Assembly: GCA_035772405.1 (NCBI GenBank)
Contig: JAYKKM010000418.1
Span: forward strand, 1,626,001-1,690,000
DNA from: Chrysogorgia sp. JL179-B06
Taxonomy: Eukaryota; Cnidaria; Anthozoa; Scleralcyonacea; Chrysogorgiidae
Length of the DNA stretch: 64,000 bases
Direction of reading: 5' to 3'
Shown: piece after piece, positions 20,190 to 31,400 of the stretch
Layout of the letters: every line of letters starts with the position of its first letter
Numbering within the stretch: the first letter of the stretch is position 1
Notes under the pieces: generated by a model
Seen by the model: only the letters and a program-made list of their open reading frames with translations
What the model was told of the DNA's origin: nothing
The model's database searches: none
Program-made: the position numbers and the translations under genes

Positions 20190-20259
20190 TGAATTCTTGC
20201 CATCACGGTCTCTCGTGATGGCAAGAATTCATTAGTTTTGTAAATTTTTATTATTATTA
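20162..20259. repeat. Perfect palindrome, 46-bp arms with 6-bp loop
   Basis: The left arm 20162-20207 and right arm 20214-20259 are exact reverse complements around GTCTCT. The left arm overlaps the stop codon of the retroelement frame. The minus-strand relative at 21528-21632 has only one arm's sequence after GACTTAGATATA, so in this copy the 3' terminus was duplicated in inverted orientation. Confidence 0.93.
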
Positions 20260-20475
20260 GTTAGTTAGATAATCTTATATATATTGGACTTTAGTTTTAA
20301 ATTATTATTATTTTTATATGTATTTATTGTAAATAATTATCATAATATAGCTTGAATATATGGACAGCAAATTTTAAGAAATAATAACTATTCTATATTG
20401 AACAAATTTTATCATCAGTACCTTGAATGTAAAATATTTTGATATTATTGTTATAAAGGATATTAAATATTATTA

Positions 20476-20506
<31 letters not shown>

Positions 20507-20759
20507 ATTATTATTATCATTATTTTAATATATATATAATAATAATACATCAACTTTATTCAATAAAATCACAATCACATCTGAAATTAAATAAAATTAG
20601 ATAATACTATATTTACAAATTAATGATAATTTATTACATAGAAATCTAACAATCGTCTTTTAAAATCCTCCAATTTTAAATAAATATAATTAAAAAAATA
20701 AAATATAAAAAATAAAAATAAATTAAATTAAAAATATTATATATATTAAAAAATTAAAA

Positions 20760-20806
<47 letters not shown>

Positions 20807-20950
20807 ACATTCACATGATACTATTATATAATATTACATATTTCTTAAAAATCTAAAAATATTCTTCACGTAATAGTTACATACTTAAAACAGTCATTAA
20901 TACTAATGGTAATAATAATAATGATAATAAGTCATCGTTTACAAGTAGTA
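20260..20950. other. A+T-rich non-coding stretch with (ATT)n tracts
   Basis: There are no genes. (ATT)n tracts lie at about 20477-20525 and 20761-20805. The intervening sequence is very A+T rich and could be old retroelement UTRs, but I cannot assign it. Confidence 0.5.
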
Positions 20951-21048
20951 GTTAAAACATGAGCGGCCGATGTTTATGGGCAGTTACAATGGCGAGCCCA
21001 GGCGAGCCGTTGTAACTGCCCATAAACATCGACCGCGAATGTTTTAAC
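20951..21048. repeat. Hairpin repeat, ~42-bp arms
   Basis: The arms GTTAAAACATGAGCGGCCGA... (20951-20992) and their near complement (21007-21048) flank CGAGCCCAGGCGAG. A few mismatches (GAGCGGCC versus TCGCGGTC) show age. It is a small foldback element in an A+T-rich surround. Confidence 0.75.
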
Positions 21049-21141
21049 GAACTTATGAGTAGAATTTATAATACATACTTTGTTTGGAAGTTGTAGAAAC
21101 GGTACAAACAAATTATTTTAACTCCGAAAAAGCTCAATTTG

Positions 21142-21221
21142 AGCAAGTTAACTTTGATAAAACATTGATGTTTTATTAATCAGCAAGTTAACTTTGATAA
21201 AATATTGATGTTTTATTAATC
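21142..21221. repeat. 40-bp tandem duplication
   Basis: Two copies of a 40-bp unit beginning AGCAAGTTAACTTTGATAAA, differing by one base. Confidence 0.85.
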
Positions 21222-21527
21222 AATATTTTATCCTGGGTTAAAGATTCTGATTAAATATTAATTTCTTTTGAATTTTCTTCATGAATTATTAATGAATTTT
21301 ACAAGTATATATAACAATATAATAATATCGTTAATAATATGAGACTATCTAACTCGGTAAATATGTACCTAAAATGAACGGGTTTTGTGATTGGCTACAT
21401 GGAACAAAGGTGGTTAGGGTTAGGACATTGGTTTCTTTGTGGTTGATTCTAATCATTGTTTTAATCAAGCAATCACAAAATTTGTTTATATTGGTAGGTT
21501 GCGACCCATCTAACTAAATAACAATAC
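21222..21527. other. Non-coding, no feature recognised
   Basis: The sequence is A+T rich without an open frame. It may be a continuation of the 3' region of the minus-strand retroelement scrap at 21528-21632. Confidence 0.4.
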
Positions 21528-21632
21528 AAATTTACAAAACTAATGAATTCTTGCCATCTCGATCTCTATATCTAAGTCTATGTCTTTAATGTTGCAATTT
21601 ACTCTTCTAAGTGTTCTCGAGCCTCTTAAGTC
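21528..21632 (-). mobile_element. Retroelement 3'-end fragment, same subfamily as 16814-20259
   Basis: The reverse complement matches the end of the element at about 20090-20160 (RGSR-coding stretch, then AAAGACATAGACTTAGATAT) and then the single GGCAAGAATTCATTAGTTTT arm. The match shows the ancestral 3' terminus without the palindrome. Confidence 0.8.
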
Positions 21633-21748
21633 CGGGTCAAACGTCGAACTTTTCATGAGTCGAACTCAATGTAAATTAGGAAACTCTTTTGTTTAAGTTC
21701 ATTTGCATTGAGTTCGACTCATGAAAAGTTCGACGTTTGACCTGGGCC
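21630..21748. mobile_element. Small MITE with ~42-bp inverted ends
   Basis: Left GTCCGGGTCAAACGTCGAAC... and right ...GTTCGACGTTTGACCTGGGC are inverted copies with about two mismatches and a ~34-bp loop. It directly abuts the retroelement scrap. Confidence 0.75.
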
Positions 21749-21777
21749 TTAGACACAACAATGCAGATCTAAGAATG

Positions 21778-21779
<2 letters not shown>

Positions 21780-21827
<48 letters not shown>

Positions 21828-22195
21828 TCTACATGTGTATAGCGCTAAAACTATGAAATATTCTAAAGCGCTAACTTATTAACAGACATACAGACGTGTG
21901 ACTTTACAAATGTTTAGCTCGAACGTAGCCGAGTCGAAGGTACTGTATGTCAAAGGCGCCGCAGGCTGCCACCATACGACCCATGTCTGACCACGGAGTA
22001 AAGCTAAAATCTATACATGTAAGTATTGAGTTTACTGAGGGAGAAAAACCAGAGACCCCGGAGAAAAACCTTCGAAGCATGGGAGAGATCAACTAATAAC
22101 TCTACTCGCATGAGTTCCAAGCCCACGAATCAACAATAGGTCATTCCCAGATGGTCACTCATCCGGGATTGACTAACGAGCCCGCGATTTCAAAA
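21780..22195 (-). mobile_element. SINE with 5S-rRNA-derived head and LINE-shared tail
   Basis: On the minus strand the element starts with a diverged 5S-like head (about 22195-22130, GATGAGTGACCATCTGGGAA) and a ~240-bp body shared with the copy at 29229-29595. It ends in a tail with two AGCGCT boxes (21838-21872) followed by (ATT)n (21780-21826). The tail matches the 3' end of the minus-strand LINE at 46842-46876. A 5S head with a LINE tail is the SINE3-type architecture, meaning Pol III transcription and trans-mobilisation by the partner LINE. This is known for the class and inferred here. Confidence 0.75.
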
Positions 22196-22580
22196 GTATC
22201 TTGCTCGTAATGATTTGGCAAGTGAAATAAGAAGGACACGATCTTAAATAAAAATACAGAACACCAATAACTTGATTTCAGGGGCACTTTAAGCAAGGAT
22301 AATTTGTCCGCCTTTTGCGCAGAAGAAAAGCTCTTATTAAATATTCTCAGTATCTGCTGTAGAACACTGTTGGAATCCATCGTCGACCGAACAGATATTC
22401 ACGTGTATATTTTAATGCATCAACCACTCTTCCAAATTGACAGCTATGTAACATCATCTGTGAACCGATTTGTAAATCTCACCAGTGCTGACCGGTGCTC
22501 CCGCCATCCGATTCTGCACTTGCACAATTATAATTTGAAATTTTGAAATTGCACCGGTTGCACCCCTCTAGATCCGCCCC
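22196..22580. other. Non-coding spacer
   Basis: No supported gene. Short reading frames lack any recognisable motif. Confidence 0.4.
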
Positions 22581-24897
22581 TGTGTTGTATTTCAATATCC
22601 AATCAAAACTTGTGTTGTATCTCAGTATACTCAATCACAACTTGTGTTTTATCTCAGTACCCAATCAGAACTTGTGCTGTGTCTCAGTATAGTAGTATAC
22701 CCAATCAGTAGTATACCCAATCAGAACTTGTGCTGTATCTCAGTATACCCAATCAGAACTTGTGTTGTATCTCAGTATACTCAATCAGAACTTGTGTTGT
22801 ATCTCAGTATACTCAATCAAAACTTGTGTTGTATCTCAGTATACCCAATCAGAACTTGTGTTGTATCTCAGTACCCAATCAGAACTTGTGTTGTATCTCA
22901 GTATACTCAATCAGAATTTGTGCTGTATCTCAGTATACCCAATCAGAACTTGTGTTGTATCTCAGTATACTCAACCAGAACTTGTGTTGTATCTCAGTAT
23001 ACTCAATCAAAACTTGTGTTGTATCTCAGTATACTCAATCAGAACTTGTGTTGTATCTCAGTATACTCAATCAGAACTTGTGTTGTATCTCAGTATACTC
23101 AATCAGAACTTGTGTTGTATCTCAGTATACCCAATCAGAACTTGTGTTGTATCTCAGTATACTCAATCAGAACTTGTGTTGTATCTCAGTATACCCAATC
23201 AAAACTTGTGTTGTATCTCAGTATACTCAATCAGAACTTGTGTTGTATCTCAGTATACTCAATCAGAACTTGTGTTTTATCTCAGTACCCAATCAGAACT
23301 TGTGCTGAGTCTCAGTATACCCAATAAGAACTTGTGCTGTATCTCAGTATACCCAATCAGAACTAGTGCTGTATCTCAGTATACCCAATCAGAACTTGTA
23401 TTGTATCTCAGTATACCCAATGAAAACTTGTGTTGTATCTCAGTATACCCAATCAGAACTTGTGTTGTATCTCAGTATACTCAATCAGAACTTGTGTTTT
23501 ATCTCAGTATACCCAATCAAAACTTGTGTTGTATCTCAGTATACTCAATCAGAACTTGTGTTGTATCTCAGTATACCCAATCAGAACTTGTGTTGTATCT
23601 CAGTATACCCAATCAAAACTTGTGTTGTATCTCAGTATACCCAATCAGAACTTGTGTTGTATCTCAGTATACTCAATCAGAACTTGTGTTTTATCTCAGT
23701 ATACCCAATCAAAACTTGTGCTGTATCTCAGTATACCCAATCAGAACTTGTGTTGTATCTCAGTATACCCAATCAAAACTTGTGTTGTATCTCAGTATAC
23801 CCAACCAAAACTTGTGTTGTATCTCAGTATACTCAATCAGAACTTGTGTTGTATCTCAGTATACCCAATCAGAACTTGTGTTGTATCCCAGTACCCAATC
23901 AGAACTTGTGTTGTATCTCAGTATACCCAATCAAAACTTGTGTTGTATCTCAGTATACCCAATCAAAACTTGTGTTGTATCTCAGTATACCCAATCAGAA
24001 CTAGTGCTGTATCTCAGTATACCCAATCAGAACTTGTGTTGTATCTCAGTATACCCAATCAAAACTTGTGTTGTATCTCAGTATACTCAATCAGAACTTG
24101 TGTTGTATCTCAGTATACCCAATCAGAACTTGTGTTGTATCTCAGTATACTCAATCAAAACTTGTGTTGTATCTCAGTATACCCAATCAGAACTTGTGTT
24201 GTATCTCAGTACCCAATCAGAACTTGTGTTGTATCTCAGTATACTCAATCAGAACTTGTGCTGTATCTCAGTATACCCAATCAGAACTTATGTTGTATCT
24301 CAGTATACTCAATCAGAACATGTGTTGTATCTCAGTATACTCAATCAAAACTTGTGTTGTATCTCAGTATACTCAATCAGAACTTGTGTTGTATCTCAGT
24401 ATACTCAATCAGAACTTGTGTTGTATCTCAGTATACTCAATCAGAACTTGTGTTGTATCTCAGTATACCCAATCAGAACTTGTGTTGTATCTCAGTATAC
24501 TCAATCAGAACTTGTGTTGTATCTCAGTACTCAATCAGAACTTGTGTTGTATCTCAGTATACCCAATCAGAACTTGTGTTGTATCTCAGTATACCCAATC
24601 AGAACTTGTGCTGTATCTCAGTATACCCAATCAGAACTTGTGTTGTATCTCAGTATATCCAATCAAAACTTGTGTTTTATCCCAATACCTAATTCAAAAC
24701 TTGTGTTCAATCAAAGCTTCTACATTTAAAATTGTACGGTATAATAAAACAATTATTGAATTCGGTTTTCGCATGATATCTTGTGTTATCAAGCTTAGGA
24801 TCATAGTGTATGTAGTTACATCTCGATCAAAGAGATACTAAAGTACCGAATCAAAAATTGCGTTGTATCTCAGTACCCAATCAGAACTTGTGTTGTA
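22581..24897. repeat. Minisatellite, 32-bp unit, about 66 copies plus stragglers
   Basis: The unit contains TATCTCAGTATAC, CCAATC and AGAACTTGTGTTG. Sub-variants are CCC or CTC after TATA, AGAAC or AAAAC, and 28-bp units lacking ATAC. The block to 24711 is continuous. A degraded spacer and one or two more units run to 24897. Since 32 is not a multiple of 3, three units give a 32-codon period, and all three plus frames are open for up to 655 codons. These frames repeat the same Leu/Ser/Cys-rich pattern shifted, with no start context or codon selection, so no protein is claimed. Confidence 0.93.
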
Positions 24898-25331
24898 CCG
24901 TATTTCCTCTAATAAACGTCCCCGGCGTTTATTAAATTTTGAAACAATTTGATGCGGCGTTTATTAGAGGGGGCGTTTATTAAACAATATGTTGTTGACA
25001 GAGCGCGATGTCCAGTTCTTTTTTCGTGTTTACTTTTATTATTATTTTACTTTATTTAACTTTAACAATGGCTAGTTTAAACTGAGTTGTTTACATCACT
25101 ACGATAATTAAGCCAGTCAACGTCTGTGGAAGAAATAAAAAAATATTCCTTGTTTGGTTCCATTGTTGCCACATAAAATTAAATAAATCTGTCAATTTTA
25201 GCATCTTTTTCTTGCACTTTCTGTATTTTTTCTAATAAACGCCGTTATGATCTATGCGGTGTTTATTAGAGGGAGACGTTTATTGAGGGAGGCGTTTATT
25301 TGAGGCTAGGCGTTTATTAGAGGAAATACGG
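24898..25331. mobile_element. MITE, 434 bp, 21-bp perfect inverted ends, TA target duplication
   Basis: The ends are CCGTATTTCCTCTAATAAAC+G and its exact complement. TA lies on both sides (24896-24897 and 25332-25333). Joining the flanks restores the minisatellite phase (TTG-TA-TCTCA), so it inserted in the last repeat unit. The word CGTTTATTA recurs several times near both ends. TA duplication suggests a Tc1/mariner-type source; this is inference. Confidence 0.85.
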
Positions 25332-25333
25332 TA

Positions 25334-25451
25334 TCTCACTTTATAATTCTATAAAGCATGAAAATACAGGACTGAACCTTACTGGACTGCCTTGAGAAAT
25401 AACCCAGAGAAGATTATTAGAGTTTACCTCAGTTCTTGTAATTAACTTTAG
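25334..25451. other. Intron end upstream of the urea carboxylase exon
   Basis: The stretch is non-coding and ends TTAACTTTAG, a plausible 3' splice site at 25450-25451. Confidence 0.55.
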
Positions 25452-28400
25452 GTTTCCAAGAAATTTCCGTCGTGTCGCTCACGCTACGCAAAGGTATTTG
25501 GGTGTGGCGACATTTACGTGGAAAAATTTATACCGAAAACAAGACACATCGAAGTTCAGGTGTTTGGCGATGGCAAGGGAAACGTTATTCACCTGGGAGA
25601 ACGCGAATGTTCGGTTCAACGCAGATACCAGAAACTGATCGAGGAGTCTCCTTCTCCGGCACTAACAAAGGATTTGCGTGACGAAGTATGTGAGATGGCA
25701 GTACGCCTTTGTAAAGCTCTTGCCTACCAATCGGCCGGAACAGTCGAGTTCTTGTTCGACGATGTTAAGAAGCAGTTTTATTTTCTTGAAGTGAACACTC
25801 GTCTTCAAGTCGAACATAGAGTGACAGAGCTGCGTTATGGCATTGATTTAGTTGAATGGATGATAAGACAAGTGAGCGAAGAAACAGCGGTTGATTTGAA
25901 AACAGTATCAATGCAGCCACACGGTCATGCCATCGAGTGTCGCATCAATGCTGAGGATCCTTTGAACAACTTCAAGTCTATAACTGGCGTGCTTACTGAA
26001 GTTTCCTTACCTGAGGAGGGGAACCTCGGAAGAGAGTATCTGGTGGATACCTGGGTGCAATATGGATGCGTGGTGTCAACAAATTATGATCCCTTACTGG
26101 CGAATGTCATTTGTTGGGCAGAGACACGTAAGCAGGCCATCCAAGACATGCTCGACATACTACATGCTACCACCATTGCTGGTCCTCCAACCAACGTCGA
26201 CTATTTCAGAGAATTTCTCAACGCAGATGCTTTCGTCAATGGAGAAATTTCTTCAGATATGCTCACCCCGTTTGTCTATAGGCCTATGTGCTTTGAAGTT
26301 ATCACCCCTGGGTTGTTGACTACCGTGCAGAATTGGCCTGGCCGCCAAGGTCGTGGTTTATGGCGCATCGGAGTTCCTCCAAGCGGTCCGATGGATCACC
26401 TGGCAAGTAGGATAGCGAATAGTTTGGTAAATAACCAAGAGACGGTTGCCGTATTAGAAATAACCCAACAAGGTCCAACTCTGAAGTTTCATTGTGACAC
26501 CAGCATTACCATAACCGGGGCTGCAATGACGATCACTCTCAATGATCAGCCAGTCAACATGTGGCAGAAAATCGCAGTGAATGCTGGGAACATCTTGAAA
26601 ATTGGCAACCTCAGCAGTGATCTTGGGTCGCGGGCCTATCTTGGTGTTTCAGGAGGATTGGATGTTCCGAAATACCTCGGGAGCCGGTCGACATTCTCGA
26701 ATGGCAATTTCGGAGGTTATCAGGGTCGAGCGCTACGAGTTGGTGACGTAATTCCAATAGGAAAAGCTGAACATGCGAATACCAATGGATACATGAATGG
26801 GAACCTCTTGAATAACACTGATGTACAAGTGCAAGAATTTCAACCTCCCACCAAACGACCAGTTCGTGGAAACGTGAACGGCTTTCCTGGAAACACCACT
26901 AATGGAGGATCGCAAGAAGATAAACCCAATAACTATTCCCCAGATGATGACACACTTCTTGAAACAGATCGACCATTCAATCCAACATCCATTACTTCGC
27001 AATATTGCACTAACTGGCAGATTGGGGTACTTCCTGGTCCACATGCTAACCCAGAATATTTTACTGATAAAGATATGAAAATGTTCTACAACACCAAGTG
27101 GAAAGTTCATCACAACTCCAATCGCATGGGAATCAGATTGTCAGGTCCAGCACCAGTATGGGCGCGGTCTAATGGTGGGGAAGGTGGCAGTCATCCGTCT
27201 AACATCCACGATTGTGAATACGCAATTGGTACGATAAATTTTACCGGAGACATGCCCATAATAATAGCACAAGATGGACCAAGTCTAGGAGGATTTGTCT
27301 GCCCATGTACCATTGTTCAGTCTGAACTCTGGAAGATTGGACAAGTGAAAGCCGGCGACACTATCAAGTTCTGGAAGATGACTATTGCTGAAGCGATCAA
27401 GGCAAGGCGGGAGCAGAACAAGTTTATCAGAAATTTGGTGTGGTCTTCCACGGTCATTTCTTGTTGTGAAGAGAGCTATCCTGAAACAAATCCAGTGTTG
27501 TGTACTATATCCAAGACAGACACACGCCCCAAAGCGGAGATTCGTTTGGCTGGTGATTCCTACATATTAGTCGAATATGGTTCGATGATTCTAGATCTAA
27601 ATCTCCGCTTCAGAGTGCACTTTTTGGAAAAAGTGTTGTTGAAAAGCTGCATCTCTGGTTTAGAAGAAACAGCTCCAGGAGTGCGATCGCTCCAAATCCG
27701 CTACGACCCTTTGGTCCTCCCTCTGTCAAGATTACTAGATATCGTAACGAAAGCAGACGGCGAACTCCAGAATGTTTCCCAGCAGTCAATTCCAACGCGT
27801 ATCCTGCACTTGCCAATGTGTTTTGACAATAGCGGTGTTAACGAGGCAATTGAAAAATACATGAAGACGGTGCGCCCTCATGCATCATACCTTCCGTCCA
27901 ACATCAAGTATATCTCACGGAACAACGGTTTACGTGCAGTACATGAAGTTAGAGAAAAAGTGTTTTCTGCATCATATATGTGTCTTGGCCTAGGGGATGT
28001 TTACCTTGGGGCTTGCTGCGCCGTACCAGTCAACCCTCTTCACCGCTTAGTTACTTCAAAATACAACCCAGCGCGCACATACACCCAGGAAGGAACGGTT
28101 GGTCTTGGAGGGTCCTACATGTGTATCTACCCGATGAATAGTCCCGGGGGTTATCAGCTAGTTGGTCGCACTCTTCCAATCTGGGACACATTTGCAACTG
28201 GCAACAGAAAATTGTTCAGCAAAAAAAAACCGTGGCTGTTGGAAATGTTTGATCAGATTCGTTTCTTTTCCGTCTCAGAGTCGGAGCTGGAGGAATTGCG
28301 AGCGAGGTTCAAATGTGGTAAACTAGATATTCAGGTGGAAAATGATGTCTTCAATATTGTTGAGTACAACAGGTTTGTGAACAATACGTCAAATGTTTTT

Positions 28401-31400
28401 ACATCTATACTTGCAGTAGATAGATTAACTGATGCAATTCTGTCGCTTAATTGGTTTCAGGTCAGTGAATGCAATGAGTAACGAAATTGAAAGTTACCGT
28501 CAAGCTCAGATGGATGCAGCCAATGTGATGTTGAAGGAAGAACAGAAGATCCTTGAAAAATTGGAGACGTCGGGTGACAAAGAGAGCGACATACATGTAG
28601 GTGAACCCTGGTTCGATAGGGCGCTGAACAACAACATTCCACATGGATCGGTCGAACTGTTCTCTCCTGTGACAGGTAAAGTAGAGGATTGATGCGGTTG
28701 ATTGTTCAGGAAAATTGTGATTATGCACCGAATCAATGCGAACACAATTTTGGATTCGGTAGTCTGAGAACATGGGTGTATTACCTATTATTATTATATG
28801 GCATAAGCTACTTCCGGTAAAATTGTGTGCTCTGATTGGCTAAGACACGTCACGTGCCGGTCCGTTATTTCCCGGTAATGGACCGGTCCGGATTACGGTT
28901 TTGTCAGCCATTTTGTTTACAAAGGAGCCGAACAACGATAGGAAACTTTGAATCGAATTGTGTAAATTAAGCACTAAATCATGTACGAGTCGGACGATGA
29001 ACAATCTAAAAGAGAGTCTTACTATCATGAAAGCAATAGAAGAATTACAATAACAAGATTTAAAATGACGATTCTGTCATTCAAAACGTATCGTAAAGTA
29101 TGTTGTTTATAAAAAATCCATGCCATATAATAAACCATATATATGAAAAAAGAGGCGCATTAGCTATGAAACCTCGCACTCGATTCGGGTCATTTAGTAT
29201 GGAAATTGTACTAAATAAGAATAAGTCTTATGAACAGACACAACAGACGTGTGACTTTACAAATGTTTAGCTCGAACGTGGCCGAGTCGAAGGTATGTCA
29301 AAGGCGCCGCAGGCTGCCACCATACGACCCATGTCTGACCACGGAGCACATGCAGCTAAGATCTAAGTGTTGATTTTACTGAGGGAGGAAAACCGGAAAC
29401 CCCGGAGGAAAACCCTCGAAGCACGGGAGAGATCAACTAATAACTAATAACTCTACTCACATGAGTTCAAGCTCGCGAATCAACACGGGGTTACTCCCAG
29501 ATGGTCACCCATCCAAGTACTAACCCCGTCCGACCGGGCTTGACTTAGCGGTGAGTGGCAGCGCCCTAACAGCACACGCCACCCGTGCTCCCCCGAAAAT
29601 GACCCGCGAATCGAGTGGGAGGTGTTTAATTAATAACTTCTTATTAACCGAGAGCGCGGTCATTTACAAACCTCGCCCTACGGGTTCTCTCAAGACCGAG
29701 GTCTGATATTTTCCCGTAATAGAAGTTATTAATTAAACACCTCCCACTCGATTCGGGTCATTTAGTACAATTTCCATACTAAATGACCCGAATCGAGTGC
29801 GAGGTTTCATAGCTAAAGCACCTCTTTTTATAATATTCCGTTGGAATCAATACCATGTTTACCAAGGTTTCATAGCTAATGCACCTCTTTTTATGATATT
29901 CCGTTGGAATCAATACCATGTTTACCGAGGTTTCCTGGTGTTGAGATGTTCTGAATCCATTGACGTCAAACCAAGGTCGTATTAGAAATAATAAGACCCA
30001 TTTTGACGTCAGTAGAGTAAATTTATAGTGGAAATGAATTTTAATGAGGTATGACTAGTTGTTACTGAATCGAGCACTGAATACATCGAAACAAGAATCT
30101 ATGCACGCTGGCAAACATAGTATTAAATTATTATACGTTGAAATGCTGAGCACGTTTGTCCTCGAGTCTAGGCCAGTTTAAACAGGACAATATAGTACTG
30201 CTGATCTAACTGAATAATCTGCAGCCCCTACGATTTGTCGATTAGTCTGGCTGCTCTAGTTTGCAGTAATTCGAGCAACCAGACCACTGCTAAGAATTCT
30301 CAGTAATCTAATTGGATAGCACCAATTATTAAAATATCAAATTTAAAGTTGACCCGTAACCAAAGTTACCAAATAGAGATAAACTAATGGGTGAACCTGA
30401 CATACGCTCTTCACTTCAAGGTTCTGAAGATAGCCACTACTTAGGTAGACCACTTAGGTGTCGAAATGTCTGTCGCGGTCATTAATAACAGTGTTTCTCA
30501 ATTAGACTACAAATATCCACTGATACTCCTAATAACTTCAAACCATATATACACATGGTACCTCCAGCACGTACATCAAGTATAATGACTATCTAGTAAA
30601 TGAAAATGTCACTACTATAGTGAATTCTGCTCTTGAAATTAACGAAGAGAACTGTGTAAGTAACCAGAACATTATAGTGACATTGAACGTAAGATGGATA
30701 GATCACATTTTGAGCAGCAAAGTGAGCGAATTTCAGATCATGGCATCCTATCCCTGGGTTTTGTCCCTGTGATTTAAAAGGAAGACGGAAGTATTAATCT
30801 AAAAAACTCTACTCCATTTAAAATATTTAATAAATTGAAAGGTTTCAAATTAGTGCACCTAAATATAGCCTCTCTACCAAAACATCTTGACGAATTAAAA
30901 ATACTTTTAAGTAAGAAATCCGTTGATGTCGGTTTAGTTTAAACGAAACTAGACTCGAATACTCGATAGTTCAATAAGTGACGATGAGGTAAACATACCA
31001 GGTTTATACATTGTATAGAAAAGACAGATCCAGAAATGGAGGTGGTGTTGCTCTATATGTAAGAAGTGTTTTGAGAAAACTCATATTGTCCCTGTCCGAT
31101 AATTTAGAAGCCGTATGCTGTATGCATTGGAATTATAAAACCAAAATCTAAACGCGTATTAATTACTACGGTGATACAGACCTCCAAATTCGGGATCTGA
31201 CTTAACTGGAATGGTTCTTAAATGAACTAGACAAAGAAAATAAAGTGTTAATTCGTGCAGGAGATCTAAATAGCAAATGATAATCGTACCCATACAAAAA
31301 TAGGTTTATTGATATTTTAAATATCTTTCAACTTGAGCAAGTGATTACTGATCCTAATCCTAAAACATGTAATCATGAATCTTTAATTGATATTTTGGCT

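Larger units (their letters stand above)
16814..20259 (+). mobile_element. RLE non-LTR retrotransposon, second family A member, full span but broken
   Basis: This copy has the same layout as 9272-12867. An N-terminal DNA-binding block follows the (ATT)27 almost without a 5' UTR, then come RT, CCHC and the restriction-like nuclease, and it ends near 20259 in (TTA)n. It is diverged from the first copy, so this is a related subfamily. Three frames remain (16819-17588, 17672-18382, 18370-20189). The 3' end carries a palindromic duplication (20162-20259) absent from another fragment of this subfamily at 21528-21632. Confidence 0.85.

Noticed and set aside
22581..24711. CRISPR array
   Set aside because: Units are directly adjacent with no unique spacers, and the host is eukaryotic. 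It is a minisatellite.
22644..24841. Plus-strand open frames of 192-655 codons as repeat-protein genes
   Set aside because: All three frames are open because the 32-bp unit has no stops. The frames carry the same pattern shifted, with no splice or start evidence.
28800..28915. CpG-rich promoter inside the urea carboxylase intron
   Set aside because: Only a short GC-richer patch with an inverted pair; no transcript start evidence.
29495..29590. 5S rRNA gene
   Set aside because: Only the 3' two-thirds of 5S is recognisable, fused to a SINE body. The other copy is more worn. No array.
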